Shown piece by piece: positions 1-7,432 of a stretch of 12,623 nucleotides of DNA. This DNA is from Bacteroidales bacterium. Lineage in GTDB: Bacteria; Bacteroidota; Bacteroidia; Bacteroidales; Muribaculaceae. The notes under the pieces were generated by a model, which ran no database searches, was not told the DNA's origin, and was given only the letters and a program-made list of their open reading frames with translations. Numbering within the stretch: the stretch's first letter is position 1; every line of letters begins with the position of its first letter. Location of the stretch: assembly GCA_030526455.1 (NCBI GenBank), contig JAUNCU010000076.1, positions 1 to 12,623 on the forward strand. Reading direction: 5' to 3'. A program made the position numbers and the translations under genes.

Positions 1-3
1 TTC

Positions 4-30
4 GTCCGATAGGTCCGATATGTCTGATAA
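4..30. repeat. 9-bp tandem repeat, three units plus a degraded tail
   Basis: Three consecutive 9-bp units are visible: GTCCGATAG, GTCCGATAT and GTCTGATAA. A degraded continuation (TCGGCTGGATAG) runs to about position 42. The same unit, in the same orientation, forms a five-unit array at 11333-11377, so copies lie on both sides of the dockerin-protein block. The array may begin outside the window. No function is evident, and there is no longer unit or spacer structure that would suggest a CRISPR. Confidence 0.8.
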
Positions 31-95
31 TCGGCTGGATAGGCCATCGCTTGCTGCAGTCTTGTGGGCTGTGGGCGTTTTTTTTATGTTTTTTC

Positions 96-126
96 TTGCT
101 TGTTTATGCGAAAATAGGTAATTTTA
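96..126 (+). promoter_or_regulatory. Possible Bacteroidetes-type promoter for gene 1
   Basis: TAATTTTA at 119-126 matches the Bacteroidetes -7 box TAnnTTTG at every defined base except the last. A TTG at 96-98, inside a T-rich tract, lies 20 nt upstream, which is a normal spacing for the -33 TTTG box. A start roughly 30 nt upstream of the ATG at 164 would follow. The leader is AT-rich and has no Shine-Dalgarno sequence, as is usual in this phylum. The T-rich background makes chance matches likely, so the call is tentative. Confidence 0.35.
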
Positions 127-163
127 TACCCTATATAAGAAACTTGACTAATAAACCGCATAA

Positions 164-2575
164 ATGATGAGAAAAACAATTACTTCACTCGTTTTCTCTG
201 CCTTGGCTGCGCTGACGGCTACGGCGGGAAATGTGGTGTCGCTTCAGGGCACCGAGTACACGGTCGACACGCTCTTCCACAACCAGATTGGACCGGGCAC
301 CACCCAGACTTCGCTCTGGCTGCGCAATGCCGCCACGCTCGACGCCTTGCGCGTGTTCTACACCACAATGGACATGACCAACCCCTATCTTTCGCTGCGT
401 GGCGTGTGCGCTACCGACAAACTCGCCGGCAACGAACGCATCTCGGCTATGGCCGAGCGTAAGTCGAAACCGGGGCAACGCTATTTCGTGGGTGTGAACG
501 GCGACTTCTTCTACACCTCAGGCACCACCGCCCGTGGCGTTTCCACCGTGGGCACACCAGTGGGCTCTACAGTGGTCGACGGCGAGATTTACCGCGCCCG
601 CAACAATGCCACGCTCTATAAAAACCTGGTGGTTGACACCCAGGGCAAACTCTATATCAATCCCTTCTTCTTCGGTGGCACTATCGTGGCTCCCGACGGG
701 TCGCAGGCCACGCTGGGCGGCATCAACACCAGTAGTAGCGAAACCGCAGCCTCCAACCGCAACAAGGTGACGCTCTACAGCAACCTCCACTACGGCTCCA
801 CCAACCAGAGCAACGGCTACGAAGTGGCTGCCGTGCTGGTGGAAGGCGAGAAATTCGAAACTGCCAAGCCTTTCAAGATGAAGGTGGTGGGCACACCCAC
901 CAGCGAGCACGATATGCTCGTGCCCGAAGGCACCTACGTGATTCACGGCCATGGCACCGCTGCCGATTTCGTGGCCAAACTCAAGGACGGCGACGAGGTG
1001 ACCGTGACTTGCTCATGGACCTACAACGGCGTGAGCGTGGAGCCTTACCAAATCGTGTCGGGTAACCCCAAGATTCTGGAAGACGGCATCACCCTGCAGA
1101 GCGAAGCCGACCGCGGCGACGCCAACACCCGCCAGCCTCGTGCCGCCATCGGCTACAGCCACGATGGCAAGAAGGCCTACTTCATGGTGGTCGACGGACG
1201 TTCGCCTCTCTCAAGCGGTGTGCGCACCACTTGGCTCGGCGACATCATGCACTACGCAGGCGCCACCGAAGCGGTGAACATGGACGGCGGTGGTTCGGCA
1301 GTGCTCTACACCAGCACCCTCGGCATCCGCAACAAGCCCAGCGACGGCTCTGAACGCGCCGATGGCAACGCCTTCTACGTGGTGAGTTCGGCTCCCGACG
1401 ACAGCACCATCGCTAGCATCCGCTTCGTCGACTTCTCGCTGAAATTCCCTAAATACGGCATCTACACCCCTCGCTTCTACGGCTACAACCAGTATGGCAT
1501 GCTCGTGAGCCAGGATGTGAAGGGCGTGACCCTCTCTTGCGACGCCGCCCTGGGCCACATCATGGGCGACACCACATTCTATGCCGATGGCGGCCAGCGT
1601 GAAGGCATCCTCACCGCCCACTACAATGGCATCACCGCATCGGAAACCGTGCAAATTATCGACGCCGTGGATGGCATCAAGATCACCAACGACTCCATCA
1701 TCAACGATGGCTTCAAGGAATATTCGGTCGACGTGCAGACCATGATAGGGGAGAACTACATGCGCATCAGCCCACTGGCGCTCACATGGAAGAGTCTCGA
1801 CGAAAGCATCGTCACCATCGGTGAAAACACCGGCGCACTCAAGGGCTTGCGCAATGGCACCACCCAGGTGGTGGGTACGCTGGGCGAGGTGTGCGACACC
1901 ATGCTCGTGAACGTGGAAATCCCCGATGCTCACTTCATGCCTATGGATCCAAATTTGGATATCACCACTTGGAAAATCAGCCAGACGGGCGGCAAAAACG
2001 CCGTGGCCACTGCCGTGGGCGACGGATTCACCTACACCTTCACCGGCGCATCGGGTCGCAGTCCCAAGATTGTGCTCACCAAGACGCTGCGCCTGTGGAG
2101 CCTTCCCGACGCCATTCGCCTGCGCCTCAACCCCGGCGAAGCACCCGTGAAGAATTTCGTGCTGGGCGTGCGCCCCAATGGCGGCAGCATGAGTTACCAG
2201 ACCATCACCCCCGACACCATCAAGCCTAACGAGGAACTCATCGTCACCCTGCCCACCAGCGACTGGTGCGACCCACTCAACATGGGTAACTTCCCACTCA
2301 CCATCAGTTCAATCCAACTCAACATGAACGCCTCCGTCGTGGGCCAGGAATACACCATGCAATTCACAGGCTTCGAAACCGTCTACGACGCCATCCCCGA
2401 TGTGAAGAAGGGTGACGTGAACGGCGACGGCGTGGTGAACGTGAGCGACGTGACCGCCCTCATCAACAAGATTCTGGGCTTGAGCGAATATCCCGACGCC
2501 GTGTGCGACATCAATGCCGACGGCGAGGTGAACGTGAGCGACGTAACAGCCCTCATCAACATGATTTTGAAATAA
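164..2575 (+). CDS. Secreted NAGPA-family phosphodiester glycosidase with Ig-like and dockerin domains (paralog 1)
   Basis: This 803-residue protein starts at the first of two adjacent ATGs; the second, at 167, is equally possible. Residues 1-21 form a signal peptide with likely cleavage after ATA. The NAGPA/DUF2233 domain spans about 30-405. Its landmarks are NGDFF (112-116), SGNP (299-302), QPR with Arg326, DGRSPLSSG (344-352), NMDGGGS (372-378) and NKPSDGSER (390-398). This family hydrolyses glycosidic bonds to a phosphodiester, as in human GlcNAc-1-phosphodiester alpha-N-acetylglucosaminidase. A linker of about 410-500 follows, then a Big_2-like Ig domain (about 503-585; WKSLDESIVTI, TGALKGLRNGT), an unassigned beta-rich module (about 590-745) and a dockerin pair (750-803). 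All the expected motifs are intact, so it is probably an active exported enzyme. The substrate is unknown. A strong terminator follows, so it is probably monocistronic. Confidence 0.88.
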   Translation: MMRKTITSLVFSALAALTATAGNVVSLQGTEYTVDTLFHNQIGPGTTQTSLWLRNAATLDALRVFYTTMDMTNPYLSLRGVCATDKLAGNERISAMAERKSKPGQRYFVGVNGDFFYTSGTTARGVSTVGTPVGSTVVDGEIYRARNNATLYKNLVVDTQGKLYINPFFFGGTIVAPDGSQATLGGINTSSSETAASNRNKVTLYSNLHYGSTNQSNGYEVAAVLVEGEKFETAKPFKMKVVGTPTSEHDMLVPEGTYVIHGHGTAADFVAKLKDGDEVTVTCSWTYNGVSVEPYQIVSGNPKILEDGITLQSEADRGDANTRQPRAAIGYSHDGKKAYFMVVDGRSPLSSGVRTTWLGDIMHYAGATEAVNMDGGGSAVLYTSTLGIRNKPSDGSERADGNAFYVVSSAPDDSTIASIRFVDFSLKFPKYGIYTPRFYGYNQYGMLVSQDVKGVTLSCDAALGHIMGDTTFYADGGQREGILTAHYNGITASETVQIIDAVDGIKITNDSIINDGFKEYSVDVQTMIGENYMRISPLALTWKSLDESIVTIGENTGALKGLRNGTTQVVGTLGEVCDTMLVNVEIPDAHFMPMDPNLDITTWKISQTGGKNAVATAVGDGFTYTFTGASGRSPKIVLTKTLRLWSLPDAIRLRLNPGEAPVKNFVLGVRPNGGSMSYQTITPDTIKPNEELIVTLPTSDWCDPLNMGNFPLTISSIQLNMNASVVGQEYTMQFTGFETVYDAIPDVKKGDVNGDGVVNVSDVTALINKILGLSEYPDAVCDINADGEVNVSDVTALINMILK

Positions 2576-2583
2576 TCACTCAC

Positions 2584-2624
2584 AAGCCGGGCATCAACCA
2601 TCCTTTGGTGCCTGGCTTATTTCT
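2584..2624 (+). terminator. Rho-independent terminator after gene 1
   Basis: The arms AAGCCGGGCATCAA (2584-2597) and TTGGTGCCTGGCTT (2605-2618) pair over 14 bp, with two G-T wobbles, around a 7-nt loop. A T-rich tail (ATTTCT) follows. The hairpin starts 8 nt after the gene 1 stop codon. It shares its upper-stem core (CATCAA with TTGGTG) with the terminator at 11273-11305. It separates gene 1 from the overlapping genes 2-4. I see no convincing TAnnTTTG box between here and the gene 2 start at 2667, so genes 2-4 may use a poor-consensus promoter or read-through. Confidence 0.75.
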
Positions 2625-2666
2625 TATAACACATAGACAAAACTAATTAATCCCCCAATATTGACA

Positions 2667-5030
2667 ATGAAAAAATCATTTACAGCCTTGATGCTCATGA
2701 GCGCGGTGGCTTTGACTGCCAGCGCGAAGAGTTCGATCGACCTGCAGGGCACAGTCTACGACGTGGACACCACCTTCCACGCTTTCATCGGCCCCGGCAC
2801 CACCCAGACCTCACTGCTGCTGCAGAGCGGCAACAAGCACATGCGTGTGTTCTACACCACCATCGACCTCACCACCCCTCACGTGAAGATTCGCTCGGTG
2901 AGCGGTAACGATATGATGGCGGGCGGCGAAACCGTGTCGGAAATGTGTAACCGCAAGACAGCCCCTGGCCAGCGCTACTACGTGGGCGTGAACGGCGACT
3001 TCTGGATGACCTCTGGCACCACCTACCGCGGACAGTCGATGGTGGGTGCTCCCATCGCTTCGTCGATGGCCGACGGCATCATCTACAAGGGTATCAACTA
3101 TTCTGAAATTCAATACTGCATCGACGCCGACCAGAAGCCTGCTATCGGTAGCGTGACCTTCGGTGGCACCATCGTGGGCGAAGGCGGCTCGGTGGGCATC
3201 GGCGGCATCAACACTGGCGCGGTGAACAACACCGTCACCCTCTACAATCCCAAATACTACAAGGGCACCAACGAGTGGAACGTGACCGAGGTGCAAGTGC
3301 GCTATGTGGATGGCGACGACTCGTTCGCCTTCGGCAAGCAGTGCGCCCTCGAGGTGGTGAACACCCCTAGCGACGCGGGCGACATGGACGTGCCCAGCGA
3401 AGGCCTCGTGCTCACGGGCAAAGGCACCGCAGCCGCCTTTATCGCGGGCCTGAAACCTGGCGACAAACTCACGCTCACGCTCAACGCCTACCTCAACGGC
3501 AACGCGTTCACACCCACCGAAATCGTGTCGGGCAACCCCTGGACGCTGAGCAATGGCGAGGTGATTACGGGCGACGGCTCAGTGCACCCACGCACCGTGC
3601 TGGGCTATTCGCAAGACTGCAAGAAGGTGATTTTTCTCGTGGTCGACGGCCGTTCGCCACTGAGCGACGGCGCCACCACTGCAGCCCTCGGTTCGCTGAT
3701 GAAATATGCGGGCGCATGGAATGCCATCAATGTGGACGGCGGTGGTTCTACCTGCCTCTATTCGAGCATCCTCGGTGTGCGCAACAAGCCCAGCGACGGC
3801 CGCGAGCGTGCCGACTCCAATGGTATCTTCGCCGTGTGTGAAGCCCCCGACGACAGCACCATCACCACCATCCGCTTCATGGACTTCGGTCTGCGCCAGC
3901 CAAAATATGGCATGTACACCCCTAAATTCTTCGGCTACAACCAGTATGGCATGCTCATCGACACCGACGTGCAGGGCGTGACCCTCTCTTGCGACGAAGC
4001 CCTGGGCCACATCGTGAATGGCGGCGCCACTTTCTATGCCGACGGCACACTGCCTGAAGGCGTGCTCACCGCCACCTACGGCGACATGACCGCCACCATC
4101 GTGGCACAAATCCAGAACTCGGCCGATGCCATCACCATCGTGAACGACTCGGTGATCAACGACACCTTCCGCGAATATGCCATCGACGTGCAGAGCGTGG
4201 TGGGCGAAACCATGATGCCTATCAACCCCGCCGCCCTCACTTGGGTAAGCACCGACGAGAGCGTGGTGACCGTGGGCGAGCACACCGGTATTTTGAAGGG
4301 CGTGAGCAATGGCGAAGCCTACGTGATTGGCACCCTGGGCGAGGTGTGCGACACGATGAAGGTGATTGTGGAGCAACCCACAGCCCACGTGATGCCGCTC
4401 GACCCCGATTTGGACGTGGCTACCTGGAAGATTAGTCAGACCGGCGGTAAAAACGTGGTGGCCACTGCCGTGGGCAGCGGTATCGACTACGTCTACACCG
4501 GCGCCTCGGGCCGTAGCCCCAAGATTGTGCTCACCAAGCAGTTCCGCCTGTGGAGCCTTCCCGATGCACTGCGCATCACCCTCAACCCCGGTGAAGCGCC
4601 TGTGAAGAATGTGGTGATCGGTCTGCGCGCCAATGGCGAGAGCATGACCTATCAGACCATCGAACTCGAAGGCATGGAGAAAAACAAGGAGGTGAACATC
4701 GACGTGCGCACCACCGACTGGATGGACACCAATGTGCTGGGTAACTATCCCATCACGCTCAGTTCTATCCAGTTCAACATGAACGCCTCTACCGTGGGCC
4801 AGGAATACCACATGATTTTCAAGGATTTCGCCACCGTCTACGATGCCATTCCAGGCGTGAAGAAGGGCGACATCAATGCCGACGGCGTGGTGAACGTTTC
4901 CGACGTTACTTCGCTCATCAACAAGATTCTCGGTATCGCCGAATATGCCGACGCTGTGTGCGACGTGAATGGCGATGGCGAGGTGAATGTGAGTGACGTT
5001 ACTGCTTTGATCAACATGATTCTCAACTAA
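2667..5030 (+). CDS. Secreted NAGPA-family phosphodiester glycosidase with Ig-like and dockerin domains (paralog 2)
   Basis: The start is placed at the ATG at 2667, which opens a clean signal peptide (MKKSFTALMLMSAVALTASA, cleavage after residue 20). A TTG two codons upstream is open but unnecessary. The product has 787 residues. The catalytic domain has NGDFW (109-113; the others have NGDFF), SGNP (288-291), HPR with Arg309, DGRSPLS (327-333) and NVDGGGS (355-361). It is followed by the linker, a Big_2-like Ig domain (about 490-570), the conserved module (about 575-730) and a dockerin pair (734-787). It groups with paralog 1 by motifs, so the predicted role is cleavage of a phosphodiester-linked sugar outside the cytoplasm. 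The stop codon overlaps the next start by one base (TAATG), consistent with translational coupling in a gene 2-3-4 operon. Confidence 0.88.
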   Translation: MKKSFTALMLMSAVALTASAKSSIDLQGTVYDVDTTFHAFIGPGTTQTSLLLQSGNKHMRVFYTTIDLTTPHVKIRSVSGNDMMAGGETVSEMCNRKTAPGQRYYVGVNGDFWMTSGTTYRGQSMVGAPIASSMADGIIYKGINYSEIQYCIDADQKPAIGSVTFGGTIVGEGGSVGIGGINTGAVNNTVTLYNPKYYKGTNEWNVTEVQVRYVDGDDSFAFGKQCALEVVNTPSDAGDMDVPSEGLVLTGKGTAAAFIAGLKPGDKLTLTLNAYLNGNAFTPTEIVSGNPWTLSNGEVITGDGSVHPRTVLGYSQDCKKVIFLVVDGRSPLSDGATTAALGSLMKYAGAWNAINVDGGGSTCLYSSILGVRNKPSDGRERADSNGIFAVCEAPDDSTITTIRFMDFGLRQPKYGMYTPKFFGYNQYGMLIDTDVQGVTLSCDEALGHIVNGGATFYADGTLPEGVLTATYGDMTATIVAQIQNSADAITIVNDSVINDTFREYAIDVQSVVGETMMPINPAALTWVSTDESVVTVGEHTGILKGVSNGEAYVIGTLGEVCDTMKVIVEQPTAHVMPLDPDLDVATWKISQTGGKNVVATAVGSGIDYVYTGASGRSPKIVLTKQFRLWSLPDALRITLNPGEAPVKNVVIGLRANGESMTYQTIELEGMEKNKEVNIDVRTTDWMDTNVLGNYPITLSSIQFNMNASTVGQEYHMIFKDFATVYDAIPGVKKGDINADGVVNVSDVTSLINKILGIAEYADAVCDVNGDGEVNVSDVTALINMILN

Positions 5031-7432
5031 TGATGAACTGCAAGAAAATAGCCTCACTGGCACTGGCATGCGCAGCCGCACTCGGTGCGCATGCCTCCAC
5101 AGAATACAACGTGCGCGGCACGGTGTTTCAAACCGACACCCTTTTCCACGCCATGCTGGGCCCGGGCACGTCGCAAACATCGCTGCTGATGCGCTCGGCC
5201 GACCGCCGTCAGATGTATGTCTACTACGCGAAAATCGACCTCACCAACCCCTACATCTCCTTCAGCACGGTGATGGGGCAGGACCACATAGCCGGCACCG
5301 AAACGGTGCGCAGCATGTCGGAACGCAAGTCGCGTCCGGGCGCCCGCTATTTCCTGGGCGTGAACGGCGACTTTTTCTACACCTCGGGCAATACAAGCCG
5401 TGGTGAGTCGAAGATCGGTATTCCCATCGGCCCCTGTGTGGTGGATGGCGAAATCTATAAGGCCAACACCAACACGAATTACACCCAGTTTGTGCTCGAC
5501 GCCCAGAACCGCAACCCCATCATAGGCTGCACCAAGTTTTCGGGCTCGATGAAGAATGCCGCCGGCACCAAGGTGAATGTGGGCGGCGTGAACCTCGTGG
5601 GCCCGGGTTCGGGCAACCGTGTGATTATCTACAACAGCCACTTCTTTGCGGGCACCGACCTGCCCGCGGGCGATGCCGAGATTACCATGAAGTTGGCCGA
5701 AGGCGAGTCGTTCGTCTTTGGCAAGTCCTTCAAGATGGTGGCCACAGGCACTGCCTCCACCGCTGGCGATATGGACATCCCCGCCGATGGCTTCGTGATT
5801 CACGGCCAAGGCACGGGCAACGATTTCGTGAATAGCCTCAAGGAAGGCGACGAGGTGACGGTGGAATTTCATGCCAAGATCGACGGCAAGGAGGTGTATC
5901 CCCACACCATGATGTCGAGTTGGCCCAACAGCCTCCACAATGGCGAGGTGACCGAAACCGAGTGGATGCTCGAGGAGTTTGGCACCAATCAGCCCGTGAC
6001 GGCGGTGGCCATTGCCGATGAGGGCAAGACCATCATGTTCCTCACCATCGACGGCCGTTCGCCCATCTCCAGTGGCGCCCGCACCACCGAGATTGCCGAC
6101 TTGCTGCGCTTGCTCGGCGCTACCGACGCGGTGAACATGGACAGTGGCGGATCGTCGACGTTCTATTCGAGTTCGCTCGGTGTGCGTAATGTGCCCAGCG
6201 ACGGCAGTGAGCGTCCCGATGGCAACGGCATCTTCGCCGTCTACACTGCCCCCGACGACAGCACCATCGCCAGCATTGCCTTCGTGGATTGGGTGGCTAA
6301 GGTACCCAAATACGGTATCTATCGCCCAAAATTCTACGGCTACAACCAGTATGGCCTGCTCATCGACACCGACCTCAAGGGCGTGACGCTCAGTTGCCCT
6401 GAGAAGGTGGGCCACATTCAGAACGATAGCATCTTCTTCGGCGACGGCGCTGGCGACGGCCTCATCACCGCCCACTATGGCGACATCACCGCCACCGTGC
6501 CCGTGCAAATCTTCGGCGAAGGCGAGAATATTAAGTTCAAGAACGACTCCATCATTACCGATACTTATCGCCCCTATGTGGTGGAAGTGACCAACACCGT
6601 GGGCGACATCACTATGCCCATCCACTCGTCGGTGCTCTCGTGGAGCAGCAGCGATGAGAGCGTGGTAAGCATCGATGCCGAAACGGGCGAGTTGCGTGGC
6701 GTGAAGGATGGCGAGGCTTTCGTGTATGGCACCATCGGCGAGATGACCGACACCATGAAGGTGGTGGTGGAACGCCCCACAGCCCATGCCATGCCCATGG
6801 ACCCAGGGCTTGATATCAGCACCTGGAAAATCAGCCAAACGGGCGGCAAGAATGCCGTGACCGAAGTGCATGGCGATGGCTTCACCTACACCTACACCGG
6901 TGCCTCGGGCCGCAGTCCCAAGATTTTGCTCACGAAGCAGATGCGCCTGTGGAGCATTCCCGATGCCATCCGCATTCGTTTCAACCCTGGCGAGGCGCCC
7001 GTGACCAATGTGGTGCTCGGTCTGCGCCCCAACGGCCAGAAAATCTCTTACCAGACCCTCACCCCCGACACCCTTGTGGCTGGCAAGATGATCACCCTCG
7101 ACTTGCCCACCGCGGCGTGGATCGATGCCGACGATATGATGAACTATCCCATCACGCTCAGCACCATCCAACTCAATATGGGCACTTCTGCCACTGGCAA
7201 GCAGTTTACCATCGACTTCGACGGCTTCGAGACCATTTACAACGTGATTCCGGGCGCGAAGAAGGGCGACGTGAATGGCGACGACGCGGTGAATGTGACC
7301 GATGTCACTGCGCTGATTAACAAGATTCTCGGTATTGCCGAATATGCCGACGACGTGTGCGACATCGATGCCTCGGGCACGGTGAACGTGAGCGACGTTA
7401 CGGCGCTGATCAACATGATTCTTGGCTTATGA
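5030..7432 (+). CDS. Secreted NAGPA-like protein with altered active-site motifs, Ig-like and dockerin domains (paralog 3)
   Basis: This 800-residue protein starts at the ATG overlapping the gene 2 stop; a second ATG follows directly at 5033. The signal peptide is residues 1-22 (cleavage after AHA). A weak lipobox-like ALAC at 11-14 is probably not used. The NAGPA fold is clear: NGDFF (112-116), DGRSPISSG (341-349), NVPSDGSER (387-395). Three family motifs are changed: SGNP is SSWP (296-299), the PR arginine is Val323, and DGGGS is DSGGS (371-375). GPC (134-136) replaces the GST and ASS seen in paralogs 1 and 2. The linker, Ig-like domain, conserved module and dockerin (746-800) follow. Both dockerin loops carry substitutions (DVNGDDAVNVTD and DIDASGTVNVSD). 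It may have a different substrate or be non-catalytic. The stop overlaps the gene 4 start in ATGA. Confidence 0.85.
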   Translation: MMNCKKIASLALACAAALGAHASTEYNVRGTVFQTDTLFHAMLGPGTSQTSLLMRSADRRQMYVYYAKIDLTNPYISFSTVMGQDHIAGTETVRSMSERKSRPGARYFLGVNGDFFYTSGNTSRGESKIGIPIGPCVVDGEIYKANTNTNYTQFVLDAQNRNPIIGCTKFSGSMKNAAGTKVNVGGVNLVGPGSGNRVIIYNSHFFAGTDLPAGDAEITMKLAEGESFVFGKSFKMVATGTASTAGDMDIPADGFVIHGQGTGNDFVNSLKEGDEVTVEFHAKIDGKEVYPHTMMSSWPNSLHNGEVTETEWMLEEFGTNQPVTAVAIADEGKTIMFLTIDGRSPISSGARTTEIADLLRLLGATDAVNMDSGGSSTFYSSSLGVRNVPSDGSERPDGNGIFAVYTAPDDSTIASIAFVDWVAKVPKYGIYRPKFYGYNQYGLLIDTDLKGVTLSCPEKVGHIQNDSIFFGDGAGDGLITAHYGDITATVPVQIFGEGENIKFKNDSIITDTYRPYVVEVTNTVGDITMPIHSSVLSWSSSDESVVSIDAETGELRGVKDGEAFVYGTIGEMTDTMKVVVERPTAHAMPMDPGLDISTWKISQTGGKNAVTEVHGDGFTYTYTGASGRSPKILLTKQMRLWSIPDAIRIRFNPGEAPVTNVVLGLRPNGQKISYQTLTPDTLVAGKMITLDLPTAAWIDADDMMNYPITLSTIQLNMGTSATGKQFTIDFDGFETIYNVIPGAKKGDVNGDDAVNVTDVTALINKILGIAEYADDVCDIDASGTVNVSDVTALINMILGL

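Noticed and set aside
2661..2666. TTG start for gene 2, two codons upstream of the ATG.
   Set aside because: The ATG at 2667 gives a normal MKKS signal peptide, and the TTG adds nothing.
5060..5071. Lipobox (ALAC) in the gene 3 signal peptide, suggesting a lipoprotein.
   Set aside because: The -3 position is Ala and the -2 Leu, a poor lipobox. A clear AHA signal peptidase I site follows, and none of the paralogs has a lipobox.
5054..7171. A 705-codon open frame on the minus strand opposite gene 3, and a 533-codon one at 3579-5180.
   Set aside because: They are antisense to clear genes, are full of His/Gly/Val low-complexity sequence and match no family. They result from the G/C-rich third positions of genes 2-4, which remove stops on the other strand.
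7357..7428. Upstream start for gene 4 within the gene 3 dockerin code.
   Set aside because: The extension is charged and would bury the signal peptide. The ATG at 7429 in the ATGA overlap is the natural start.
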